From Kamptonema sp. UHCC 0994 (GTDB lineage: Bacteria; Cyanobacteriota; Cyanobacteriia; Cyanobacteriales; Microcoleaceae), in contig NZ_JARFTR010000257.1 in assembly GCF_029167235.1 (NCBI RefSeq), positions 1-62,574 on the forward strand: a stretch of DNA of 62,574 nt, given 5' to 3'. How positions within the stretch are numbered: the first letter of the stretch is position 1; each line of letters starts with the position of its first letter. Positions 45,027 to 53,394 of the stretch are shown here, in pieces. Below the pieces are notes generated by a model. It ran no database searches. It was not told where the DNA came from and saw only the letters and a list, made by a program, of their open reading frames with translations. Made by a program: the position numbers and the translations under genes.

Positions 45027-45557
45027 TCATCTCACATTGCGCTGTATTTGGTCAAGCATTTTTCTAAGTTTTATGTCAAGGGAGTAGCCCCGGCGGGTTC
45101 CAACGATGATGGTTTGGGCGAAGCGATCGTGAAAGGCTTGCTGGTATCTCTCGGTGTCGGCTAAGGCTACGCTACAGTCTAGGGCCAGGGGTAGCATCAG
45201 TAATAGGACGGCGGCGTTGCGGCTGGTTAGACCGGTAAATGCGATCGCAGCCAGGGCGGCCCCAATGCCAAGTATACCCTCGCGCTTGACTAATTCTTGG
45301 ATAGTGGGAGTTCTGTTAAAGCGGGTATCGATTACTCTCATGTCTAAGGCCCAGTGGCCAAGGCTTTGACCTTGGTTTCTGACAGCGAGGAAGACGCGCA
45401 TCAGCAGCCAGAGGATCATAAAGAATATGCTCTGGACGAACCAATTAGTACCTAGAATTAGGCTAATTAAGGATACGATCGCCCAGTCAATCGCGAAGGC
45501 GAAGGCCCGGCGATTAATTGGGACTTTTGGGGGAAGGGGCACTAAGTCTGAGCTCAT
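45027..45557 (-). CDS. RDD family membrane protein
   Basis: Protein of 176 aa with the RDD pattern: the N-terminal Arg in NRRAFAFAIDWAIVSL and the Asp of the following helix. Hydrophobic helices lie at about 20-40, 46-60 and 95-130. QGQSLGHWALDMRVID is the family's central loop. RDD proteins act in ion or sodium transport in a few cases. The function is unknown here. Confidence 0.8.
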   Translation of the reverse strand: MSSDLVPLPPKVPINRRAFAFAIDWAIVSLISLILGTNWFVQSIFFMILWLLMRVFLAVRNQGQSLGHWALDMRVIDTRFNRTPTIQELVKREGILGIGAALAAIAFTGLTSRNAAVLLLMLPLALDCSVALADTERYQQAFHDRFAQTIIVGTRRGYSLDIKLRKMLDQIQRNVR

Positions 45558-45650
45558 GGCGGGGGAATGGGGCTGATTACTTTATCTATTTTGGCATCTG
45601 ATTTTGGGTTGGGGTGAAAAAGTGGACGCGACTTATGCACAAAGTAATTC

Positions 45651-45705
45651 TGTCATTGCGAATGTAACGTAATTCTGTCATTGCCAACGTAGTGAAGCAA
45701 TCTCT
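45651..45705. repeat. Two partial copies of the TGTCATTGCGA palindrome family
   Basis: TGTCATTGCG at 45651 and TGTCATTGCC at 45676, the second followed by AGTGAAGCAATC. They are incomplete left arms of the 87-bp family element, just upstream of the STAND gene. Confidence 0.65.
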
Positions 45706-45742
45706 TGTTATAATTTTAATTAGCATTTGAGCTATACTTACT

Positions 45743-48547
45743 ATGAGCATTGATGATGAAGAGTTGAATAGCGAATTTTCTAGTGAAGATCGCAAACTGG
45801 AACTTTTCACTGACAGATATGAGTTTACTAAGTTATTTGCTGAATACTTAAACGACGATCCGCCGCGCAAAAAAGTCTTGTATTTTCATGGAGATGGTGG
45901 TAACGGTAAGTCATTACTACTAAAATTTTTGCGAATTCAATGCTGTAAGCGATTTTCGCGGCAAAAGTGGCAGGAACTTAAGGCGATTCCCGATGATAGA
46001 GTTGCCGAAGTTGCCGATTATATCCAAAAAGCTAAACTAAGTCAAGATTGCACTGTTATACCAGCAATTTTGCACGATTTCGGAATGCCGCCAATTAAGG
46101 AAGATCTGCCGCAAGATCCCTTTTATGGGTTGTTGATGTTGCGGCGAAATTTGGGAGTAGCAACGGCACAATATAGATTCAAGTTTCCTGTTTATGATTT
46201 TGCTTGCTATTGGTATTTGCTCAATAAGGGAGAATCAAAAGAAACACTTGAGCGGTTGTTTTCTGATGATTGGATTAGTTTATTAACTCCGGGAATTGAT
46301 TCTGCTATTCCTGATGCTATTGCTCAATTTATTTCTGATACTATTGTTAAATTTCCAGTTATGGCACAAGCGGTAGCCTTGCTCAAATTTTTGGATAAAG
46401 TGGGAGGTAAAAAGCGACAAATTGAGTTACTCAAAAAACGGCTAGAGGTTACAGAAGAACAATCGGATGAAATTTGTAAGAAAGATATTGATACTGAATT
46501 AATTAATGAGTTGCCTAAATGGTTTGCTCAAGATTTGAAGGCGGCAATGGCAGGAAAAAATAAGCCTGAACGCATTGTGCTGTTTTTTGATACCCATGAG
46601 AAGTTTTGGGATGAGAAGCGACATTTTCAGGGAGAAAAGTTGTTCTATCAGGATGAGTGGCTGCGGCGCTTACTGAGAGGTTTGCCACTAGAATTAGGTG
46701 TGGTGGTGGTAGTGGCAGGACGCGATCATCCTATTGAGCAACTGTGGTGGACAGATGCACCTACATTTGGCATTCCTCAAGAAAATTTAGACCCCCAATT
46801 GCTTTGGCATCTTTCGCCTAATGATGCAAAACATTATCTACAAAAAGCCGGAATTTACCAGGCGGCTTTGGTTGCAGCTTTGATTAAGTATGCCAGCGTT
46901 AACCCCGATGAAAAGTCAGGGGAGTTGCAGGTACACCCGTTTTATCTTGGCTTATGTGCAGATGTGGTGCTAACAGAAAAGATTAAGGGAATAGAGTTAC
47001 AGGCGGCAGATTTTGCGAGTATCCCGAAGCTGGAGGATAAGGCTAGGGAATTGACAGAGCGCTTATTGCGGTATGCAGATAGGGAAGTAAAATCTGCGGT
47101 TAATTCGCTGAGTGCTTGCCGTGCTTTTAATCAAGAGTTGTATATGAAATTGGGAGGAGGTTGTGACTTCCTGGCTAGTGCTGCTAATTTTGAGATTCTG
47201 ACTAGCTTTTCGTTTGTTTGGCGCGATCGACAACGGGGTGAAAAATGGTATCGCATCCATGAGTTGCTGCATCGATTGGATTATGAAAGGGACAATTCTA
47301 TAACTTGTGAAGCTCATCAAGTTTTAGAGGCACACTATCGAGAATTAGGAAATGTACCAGAGGCAATTTATCATGCTAATCGCTTGGATTGGGAATGGGG
47401 TGTTGATGAATGGGTAGGAGTTTTTAATGAGGGATTAGAGAATAGTATCTACGATCTATGCCGTAGCTTATTAGAAGTTATGAATGAACTCGTAATTGAG
47501 AGTGAGTTTTGGAGGGGAAGTGTTTCAAGAGCTAAAGGGGATTACTTTTTCAGATTAGCTGGATATCAGGAAGCAAAGCAGGGATATTTAGAGGCTGTTG
47601 CTGCTTACGGTCGAGAAATCGTTAAAAATGATATTATTTTCAATAATCAAGGCCTAGCACTACGAAGTTTAGGAGACTTGCAGGCTGTGCTTTCTGAGTA
47701 TCCAGATGCCTTGCATTCTTATCAAGGCGCGATCGCAGCTTACACAATTTCCCTTGATTATGTTTCAGATAACGTTTATGTTCTTAACAACAAAGGTAAT
47801 ACCCTCCGAAGTTTAGGAAAACTACAAGCTCGGCTGAATCAGTCTTCAGAGGCCCTGAAGAGTTATAGAGATGCTATTGATATCTACGATCGGGCATTCC
47901 AATGTGACCCCGATGAAATTTATACTATTAGCAGCAAAGGTAAAGTGCTGAGATGTATTGGAGATTTGCAACATCAGCTCAATCAGTCTTCAGAGGCATT
48001 AGAGAGTTATAAAGATGCCCTTGTGCTCTACAATCAATCCCTTAAGATTGCCCCAAAAGATGTCTATCTCCTTAATAACAAAGGTAAGGTAATGCGAAGA
48101 TTAGGCAAGTTGGAAGCTCAATTTAATAAAAATGTACAGGCTTTGCAATCCTATAAAGAGGCAATTTATGTCTATACTCAAGCTCTCCAATTAACCTCTG
48201 ATTTTGTTGCAGCTTTAAAAAATAAAGGCAAGGTATGGATAAATTTAGGGGACTTGCAAGATCAACTAAATCAGCCTTCAGAGGCATTATTCTCTTACGG
48301 AGAAGCTATCCTCGCCTGCAATAAAGCCTTAGAAAAAGCCCCTGACTATGTTATTGCTTACAATAACAAAGGAGAAGCGCTTAAAAAACTAGGTAATTTG
48401 CAGCAAAAGTTATCTCTGAAACCGGAGGCGCAGGAGAGTTACCAAGAAGCACTAGCGGCGTTTAATCGCTCCTTGGCGATCGCGCCTAACGATCAGTCTA
48501 TTCGTAATTGGCGCGATTTCCTGCAAGAATTTCTGGATAATTTATAA
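45743..48547 (+). CDS. STAND-type NTPase with C-terminal tetratricopeptide repeats
   Basis: Protein of 934 aa, soluble. The P-loop comes very early: FHGDGGNGKSLLL, with G50-S57 as Walker A. Walker B is at about 278-284 (RIVLFFDTHEKF, D283). A sensor-1 type VVAGRDHP with R327 follows, then a helical/winged-helix part (HPFYLGLCADVV, then FVWRDRQRGEKWYRIHELLH). From about 595 to 925 are TPR units with the pattern YNNKGEALKKLGNLQQKL/EALESYKDAL. This is the STAND order (NTPase, winged helix, repeat sensor), but there is no N-terminal effector domain. It starts downstream of partial REP copies. Only 27 bp separate its stop from a MazEF-like pair, so the effector could be in trans. Confidence 0.8.
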   Translation: MSIDDEELNSEFSSEDRKLELFTDRYEFTKLFAEYLNDDPPRKKVLYFHGDGGNGKSLLLKFLRIQCCKRFSRQKWQELKAIPDDRVAEVADYIQKAKLSQDCTVIPAILHDFGMPPIKEDLPQDPFYGLLMLRRNLGVATAQYRFKFPVYDFACYWYLLNKGESKETLERLFSDDWISLLTPGIDSAIPDAIAQFISDTIVKFPVMAQAVALLKFLDKVGGKKRQIELLKKRLEVTEEQSDEICKKDIDTELINELPKWFAQDLKAAMAGKNKPERIVLFFDTHEKFWDEKRHFQGEKLFYQDEWLRRLLRGLPLELGVVVVVAGRDHPIEQLWWTDAPTFGIPQENLDPQLLWHLSPNDAKHYLQKAGIYQAALVAALIKYASVNPDEKSGELQVHPFYLGLCADVVLTEKIKGIELQAADFASIPKLEDKARELTERLLRYADREVKSAVNSLSACRAFNQELYMKLGGGCDFLASAANFEILTSFSFVWRDRQRGEKWYRIHELLHRLDYERDNSITCEAHQVLEAHYRELGNVPEAIYHANRLDWEWGVDEWVGVFNEGLENSIYDLCRSLLEVMNELVIESEFWRGSVSRAKGDYFFRLAGYQEAKQGYLEAVAAYGREIVKNDIIFNNQGLALRSLGDLQAVLSEYPDALHSYQGAIAAYTISLDYVSDNVYVLNNKGNTLRSLGKLQARLNQSSEALKSYRDAIDIYDRAFQCDPDEIYTISSKGKVLRCIGDLQHQLNQSSEALESYKDALVLYNQSLKIAPKDVYLLNNKGKVMRRLGKLEAQFNKNVQALQSYKEAIYVYTQALQLTSDFVAALKNKGKVWINLGDLQDQLNQPSEALFSYGEAILACNKALEKAPDYVIAYNNKGEALKKLGNLQQKLSLKPEAQESYQEALAAFNRSLAIAPNDQSIRNWRDFLQEFLDNL

Positions 48548-48574
48548 TCATCAAAAAAACAAGAGGGAAGCAAA

Positions 48575-48826
48575 ATGATTTCACAAACTTTACTAGAGAT
48601 TGAACGTTCAATTCTTTCTCTGTCCATCGAGGAACAACTTTGGCTACTGGAACGCATCGCTCATCAAGTGCGAGAAAGAACTTACACAGCTCATAAATTG
48701 GGTGATGCTAAATATATGGAGGAACAAATAGCAATGATGGCCTTAGATCCCGATATTCAAGTTGAAATTGCTGCTATCAATCAAGAGTTTGTTGTTGCAG
48801 AAATCGATGGTTTAGAAGGGCTATGA
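48575..48826 (+). CDS. Antitoxin of a MazF-like pair
   Basis: Protein of 83 aa, helical, with a start resembling cyanobacterial antitoxins (TLLEIERSILSLSIEEQLWL). The acidic C-terminal tail (FVVAEIDGLEGL) is where MazF-binding antitoxins contact the toxin. GAGGGAAG precedes the start. The stop overlaps the toxin ATG by 4 nt. It follows the STAND gene by 27 bp on the same strand. Confidence 0.75.
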   Translation: MISQTLLEIERSILSLSIEEQLWLLERIAHQVRERTYTAHKLGDAKYMEEQIAMMALDPDIQVEIAAINQEFVVAEIDGLEGL

Positions 48827-49170
48827 GCATTCAGCGAGGGGAAATTTATTTTGTCAATCTTAACCCAATTCAGGGAAGGGAGCAAGCTGGAATGCGACCT
48901 GTTTTGGTGCTTTCCATTAACGCTATTAATCAGTTACCTTTAGTTGTTACTGTAATTGTAGGCACTAAAGGAATTAACATTCACCGGGAATATCCAACAA
49001 ATGTGCGTGTTTCTCCGTCTGAAAGTGGCTTGCTAATAGAAACAGTTTTCCTCTGTTTTCAGATTCGCTCTTTGGATAAAGAGCGATTTTCTAGGGATTC
49101 AGTAGGGCAAATTTCAGCAGAAAAGATGCTAGAAGTTGAAGCGGCGATTCGCTACTGTTTTGGTTTATAA
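48823..49170 (+). CDS. MazF/PemK-type mRNA interferase toxin
   Basis: Protein of 115 aa. The MazF fold is clear: QRGEIYFVNLNPIQGREQAG, then MRPVLVLSINAINQLPLVV, then SGLLIETVFLCFQIRSLDK. The conserved Arg of the GREQAGMRP loop and the Gln/Arg of FQIRSL are in place. It cuts mRNA at specific short sequences. Coupled to the antitoxin by an ATGA overlap. Confidence 0.9.
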   Translation: MSIQRGEIYFVNLNPIQGREQAGMRPVLVLSINAINQLPLVVTVIVGTKGINIHREYPTNVRVSPSESGLLIETVFLCFQIRSLDKERFSRDSVGQISAEKMLEVEAAIRYCFGL

Positions 49171-49183
49171 AAGTTGAGAATGT

Positions 49184-49675
49184 TTAATTAATTTCTAGTT
49201 GAGGTGGAGTTAGCAACACTTCGTCAAATTCATCGCTGAAAGCTGCTGCGAGTTCCGGGCTATAAAGTGCGATCGCGCTCTCATGCCATTCATGGATTAT
49301 AATCTCAATCAGAGTCCACGCCCCAGGTTCCGATTCCGCAAGTCGGTAAGCTTTTTCTAATTCTGCAATCAATTCGCTGAGTTCCTCAGAGTCAAATACT
49401 TTCAACCACTGATAGGGATGTTCTGAACTAATGGCTTCTCCCAAGCGCAGCCGGTAAGCCGCCGCCGTCAACTCAAATACATTCAAAGAAAGGGTTGCAG
49501 CTTTTACCCACAGCGCCATATCCTCGCGGCGCAGTAAAGCAAAATGCTGGTCGTTGCGAATGATGGTGACAGGGTGTTCCATTGCCAAATCTAGAACTCG
49601 ACCCGGTTGTTGGTTTAATTCCGTTGCGGTAATTAATTCATCGCCGTAAACAAGGCGCGAAGATTCACTTAACAT
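49184..49675 (-). CDS. Phd/YefM-like antitoxin domain protein, orphan
   Basis: Protein of 163 aa. Residues of about 14-52 have the Phd fold pattern (ITATELNQQPGRVLDLAMEH, then TIIRNDQHFALLRREDM). The rest (about 60-160) is an extra helical domain (KVFDSEELSELIAELEKAYR) not seen in short Phd proteins. No toxin gene is adjacent on its strand; it converges on the mazF-like gene, 13 bp away. It may be an orphan antitoxin or a repressor. Confidence 0.65.
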   Translation of the reverse strand: MLSESSRLVYGDELITATELNQQPGRVLDLAMEHPVTIIRNDQHFALLRREDMALWVKAATLSLNVFELTAAAYRLRLGEAISSEHPYQWLKVFDSEELSELIAELEKAYRLAESEPGAWTLIEIIIHEWHESAIALYSPELAAAFSDEFDEVLLTPPQLEIN

Positions 49676-49821
49676 AGCTTTTGCGCCTCCATGCGATCGG
49701 AATGCTTTTCAATCTATGATGTAAATAGTATAGCAATCTTATCGGAAATAATCACTAATTAAGTAAATTTTTCTCTACAACAAATTGAATTATATCAACA
49801 ACAGATAAGCTGTTCTACATC

Positions 49822-49953
49822 AGGACTTACTCAATGGGCATCGTTAAAAAAGTATGTAGTTGCGCTTGTGCGCTCTTTCGTATGCTAAGAGCGCTGAAGC
49901 GCAACTACATACCAAAAAATTAACTCCTATCTTGTGACACTTGCGTAAGTCCT
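49822..49953. repeat. MITE-like element with AGGACTTAC ends and an inner hairpin
   Basis: Outer arms AGGACTTAC (49822-49830) and GTAAGTCCT (49945-49953). Inside, GTATGTAGTTGCGCTT (49852-49867) pairs perfectly with AAGCGCAACTACATAC (49898-49913). It has the same ends as the element at 27136-27242 and the same tip as the hairpin at 41724-41786. The rest of 49676-50000 shows nothing. Confidence 0.65.
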
Positions 49954-50000
49954 ATACATTTAACCTGTATATTTCATATCCCTACCAGTTCTACAAGCTT

Positions 50001-50243
50001 TCAAGCCGCAAACGGATGTTCCCCAACGCCTAACTCTTTTTTCGACTTTTCCAACTTTTCCCAAAGTAATTCAATCTCAGAAATTGCCTGAGCTAGAGGA
50101 ATCTTCCCATTAGTAGCTAAAGCACTGATGTAACCCACTCGATGAGCAAATTCCTGTAAGTTAGCATCAAAAACTAAATTCTCTGGCTTGACATCGCCGT
50201 AGTAACGACATTTAGGATATAAAAAACTTGACTTATCCAGCAT
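50001..50243 (-). CDS. DUF7219-type small cyanobacterial protein
   Basis: Protein of 80 aa. Conserved pattern: DKSSFLYPKCRYYGDVKPEN at the start, LVFDANLQEFAHRVGYISAL in the middle and a C-terminal helix (EIELLWEKLEKSKKELGVGE). Homologues were once labelled isopropylmalate synthase by error; I recall them now as DUF7219. No enzyme motif. The function is unknown. It is divergent from the GDSL hydrolase gene, which has a CRP-type site in its upstream spacer. Confidence 0.7.
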   Translation of the reverse strand: MLDKSSFLYPKCRYYGDVKPENLVFDANLQEFAHRVGYISALATNGKIPLAQAISEIELLWEKLEKSKKELGVGEHPFAA

Positions 50244-50380
50244 CTTTATAATCTCCTTTAAAATTCATTTTTTACCCTTAGTTATAATATATTCTATAAT
50301 CTCTAAAGTGTTGAGTGATGAGAAGACTATATAAATATGAGCTGAAGCATCAACATAAGTGATAACTGTCATTGATATAA

Positions 50381-50396
50381 TGTGACAATAATCACA
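50381..50396. promoter_or_regulatory. Perfect CRP-type site TGTGA-N6-TCACA
   Basis: TGTGA (50381-50385) and TCACA (50392-50396) are separated by six bases (CAATAA), an exact match to the cAMP receptor protein consensus and to the SyCRP1 consensus of cyanobacteria. It lies 88 bp upstream of the GDSL gene's preferred ATG (50485) and 138 bp from the divergent DUF7219 start. Confidence 0.6.
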
Positions 50397-50484
50397 ATTG
50401 CTCAGCTTTCACTGCCGAGGGAAAAAATAGTGAGAATTGCTACAATTTAAAAATATTTCAACTCTTCCCTTAAGACTGTCACAG

Positions 50485-51339
50485 ATGCCTGTAAATGCGC
50501 GATCGCCCCGTCCCAAACGCCCACTGCTTCAAATTTTAATCGTACTAGCCCTAGCAGTATTTACGGCTATTGCCACCATTCTTTTCTACCCAGATTTAAC
50601 TACCGTGTTCCAGACACCTCAATCGATCGCCACACCGCCGCCCGAAATAGAGAATATACTCAAAGGTAAGCGCAAAATCGTCACGGTTGGCGACAGCATC
50701 ACCGAAGCGGGGAAGTATACAGGTGGATATGTCTGGCTGTTACAAAACTATTTAAACGCTCTCTACCCTAGTCAAAAAATTGAGATCGTCAACGCGGGGA
50801 TCTCAGGTAACAAGTCTACAGATATGCAGGCACGTTTCCAAAAAGATGCGATCGCTAAAAATCCCGATTTAATTACTATCAATGTCGGCGTTAACGATGT
50901 TTGGCTGGCATTTTTTGACTTCAACACCAACCAAGTCCACCCCGAAGGCAACCTCCCAGCCGGTGTAACATTAGCAGTGTATCGCCAAAAACTCACCGAA
51001 ATGGTGCGATCGGCTCAAGCCGCAGGTATTCGAGTTGCATTGCTGTCTCCCACCCCAATCAGAGAAGTGCTGCACGGCCCAGAAAATCGCCGCCTACCAG
51101 AGTATATGGCTGTGATGCGTCAGATCGCGATCGAGAATAACTGCCTGTATATTGACCTCAACTCGCCCTTTCGGGAAGTGCTAATCGCATTTCAGAAACA
51201 CGCAGGGCGATCGCTTAATCTATTAACAAGGGACGGCGTACACCCCAACCAGGCCGGCAACCGCATTATTGCCTACACGATTCTGCGGGGATTAGGCATT
51301 TCAGATAAAGATATTCAAAGCGTACAAGTAAAATATTAA
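50485..51339 (+). CDS. SGNH/GDSL-type hydrolase
   Basis: Protein of 284 aa from the ATG at 50485. A TTG at 50437 would add 16 residues with no clear ribosome site. A membrane anchor or signal segment is at the N-terminus (LLQILIVLALAVFTAIATIL), so it is exported. SGNH blocks: GDSITEAGKY (nucleophile Ser), GISGNKSTD (oxyanion Gly), VGVNDVW (Asn) and DGVHPNQAG (Asp-His). Probably an esterase or acetylhydrolase acting in the periplasm; the substrate is unknown. Confidence 0.85.
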   Translation: MPVNARSPRPKRPLLQILIVLALAVFTAIATILFYPDLTTVFQTPQSIATPPPEIENILKGKRKIVTVGDSITEAGKYTGGYVWLLQNYLNALYPSQKIEIVNAGISGNKSTDMQARFQKDAIAKNPDLITINVGVNDVWLAFFDFNTNQVHPEGNLPAGVTLAVYRQKLTEMVRSAQAAGIRVALLSPTPIREVLHGPENRRLPEYMAVMRQIAIENNCLYIDLNSPFREVLIAFQKHAGRSLNLLTRDGVHPNQAGNRIIAYTILRGLGISDKDIQSVQVKY

Positions 51340-51456
51340 AAGGGAAAAAATAAGAGAAAATGGGAGATGCAGAAATGGGGAAAATAGCGAAATTTCCCTC
51401 TTCTTTCTTCCTTCTTCCTTCTTCCCTATTCCTTCTTTCTTCCCCATCTCTGCTGT

Positions 51457-53199
51457 ATGCAAACGCAAGAGTTTCTAGAGCGGTATCAACAGGGAGAGCG
51501 CAACTTTGCTCACATTGACCTTAGCGGTGCGAGTTTAAGCGGAGCAAACCTGCGGGAAATTGACCTCACAGGTGCTAACCTCACAGGTGCAAATCTCAGT
51601 TGGGCATTTTTAAGCCACGCTAAATTAGTAGGCGCTTGCTTACGGCGAGCAGATCTCCGTAGTGCGATGCTCACCAGTGCTAATCTTAATCAATCAATTT
51701 TGAGCGGGGCAAATCTTACTAAAGTAGATCTACGACTCGCTTATTTACAAGAAGCCGATCTGAATTGGGCAATATTTCAAGAAGCCGATCTTAGCGGCGC
51801 TGACCTTCAAAGAGCTAAATCCGATCAAATTAATCTAGAAAAGGCTAGACTCGATGGGGCGAGATTAATGGATGCGGAATTAATGGAGGCAAATCTTAAT
51901 CGTGCCAGTCTTGCGGGGGCGAATTTAACTGGTGCTAATTTGCGAGAAGCACACTTAGCAGAGGCTAATTTGCGAGAGGCTATTTTAAAGGGCGCTAATT
52001 TGATTGAAGCTGACATGAATGGCGTAATTTTACGGTCAGCAAATTTGACTGAAGCTGATATGCACCGGGTGATTTTAACAGGTGCAGATTTAACGGAAGC
52101 GGTACTTAATGGTGCTGATTTGAGTCGGGCTAATTTGACTGGTGCTTATTTGTTAAAAGCGAGTTTTAAGAAAGCACATTTGCTCCGCTCTAATCTACAA
52201 GAAGTTTATTTACTATGGGCAGATTTGACAGAGGCAAATTTGCGCGGTGCGGATTTACGCAAGGCAGACTTAAGTGGAGCTTATCTCAGCGATGCGATAT
52301 TAAGTGAAGCTGATTTAAGAGATGCTCTGTTGATTGAGAGCCATCTAATCCGCACGAATTTGGAGGGAGCGCAGCTAACTGGATGCTGTATTCATAATTG
52401 GCATACTGAGGAAGTAAATTTATCGAAGGTTGATTGCAGATATGTATTTAATCAATTTAATTATACTACTAAAAGTCCTAGTAATCGTTATCCTGTGGGT
52501 CGGGATTTTGAGCCGGGAGAATTTGGCAACCAAGATCGAGAAAATAGTTCTATAATCGAGGTATTGTTTCCTGAATTTCCTAATTGGGAAGCTTTGGTTT
52601 TTACGGTGGCTCAGGTGGAACTGGAAAGTCGGGAACTCAAGCTGAATATCCAATTTTTTGAATCTGCGGAGGATAGGCATTTACTACGGCTAAGCGCGAA
52701 CAATTTGGTGAACGCGAAAATTTTAGCTGAGCATATTTTACAGCTTTATTCTGAGATGTTACAACGAGTTTTAAGTCGGCGGATAGAAATCTTGGAATTG
52801 CTCGATCTTGCTGTTGTAGTTAAGGATAAATCTAGAGATATTGAGGAGACAACAATGCCGGTTTCCTCGCCACCTCGCCAACAGGAGCTAACGGATAAAC
52901 GGCGAGAGATATATAAGGAGATATCGCGTCAAATTAAGTTTATTGTGATGACTCAAACTCCTGATAAATTTGTAGAAAGTGTGGAGCGGTTGTTGGACTA
53001 TTTGAAGCTACAAGGGGTTTCAACTGAGGATATTCAAAAGAAGGTTGTAGGTCAAGTTATTTTACAGCGGGCTAAGCAAGATCGGGGGTTTTTAGAGCAA
53101 TTAATAAGATGGGAAAAAACGGCTTCCGAACACGCTCGGTTTTCGATGGTTGGTGAGGCGGTAAGGTTGGCGATTGCACTTGTTTGGGAGCAGGAGTAA
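51457..53199 (+). CDS. Pentapeptide-repeat protein with C-terminal helical domains
   Basis: Protein of 580 aa. Residues 1-17 are the cap motif (EFLERYQQGERNF). Residues of about 20-315 are continuous A(N/D)LXX repeats. The C-terminal 250 residues are not repeats. First comes an alpha/beta-looking part (FPNWEALVFTVAQVELESRE), then a helical part that ends in VVGQVILQRAKQDRGFLEQL and MVGEAVRLAIALVWEQE. I cannot identify the C-terminal domains. The gene stands alone, preceded by a CTTCTTC-like array. Confidence 0.8.
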   Translation: MQTQEFLERYQQGERNFAHIDLSGASLSGANLREIDLTGANLTGANLSWAFLSHAKLVGACLRRADLRSAMLTSANLNQSILSGANLTKVDLRLAYLQEADLNWAIFQEADLSGADLQRAKSDQINLEKARLDGARLMDAELMEANLNRASLAGANLTGANLREAHLAEANLREAILKGANLIEADMNGVILRSANLTEADMHRVILTGADLTEAVLNGADLSRANLTGAYLLKASFKKAHLLRSNLQEVYLLWADLTEANLRGADLRKADLSGAYLSDAILSEADLRDALLIESHLIRTNLEGAQLTGCCIHNWHTEEVNLSKVDCRYVFNQFNYTTKSPSNRYPVGRDFEPGEFGNQDRENSSIIEVLFPEFPNWEALVFTVAQVELESRELKLNIQFFESAEDRHLLRLSANNLVNAKILAEHILQLYSEMLQRVLSRRIEILELLDLAVVVKDKSRDIEETTMPVSSPPRQQELTDKRREIYKEISRQIKFIVMTQTPDKFVESVERLLDYLKLQGVSTEDIQKKVVGQVILQRAKQDRGFLEQLIRWEKTASEHARFSMVGEAVRLAIALVWEQE

Positions 53200-53394
53200 T
53201 GATATAGTTAGGGACTAGGGGCTCTCTTGCTACGATGCTCAGGAACAAGGGAATAGAATCAGCGGGTTTCAGTAATTTAGAATGTCCTAACCGACGAAAG
53301 CGGTTGCTATATAAATAAAATTGGTATAATTTGCGATCGTGGTGTTATATAATCAATCTTTTGGTCAGTATCTAAAAAAGCGGATGCAGATAAA

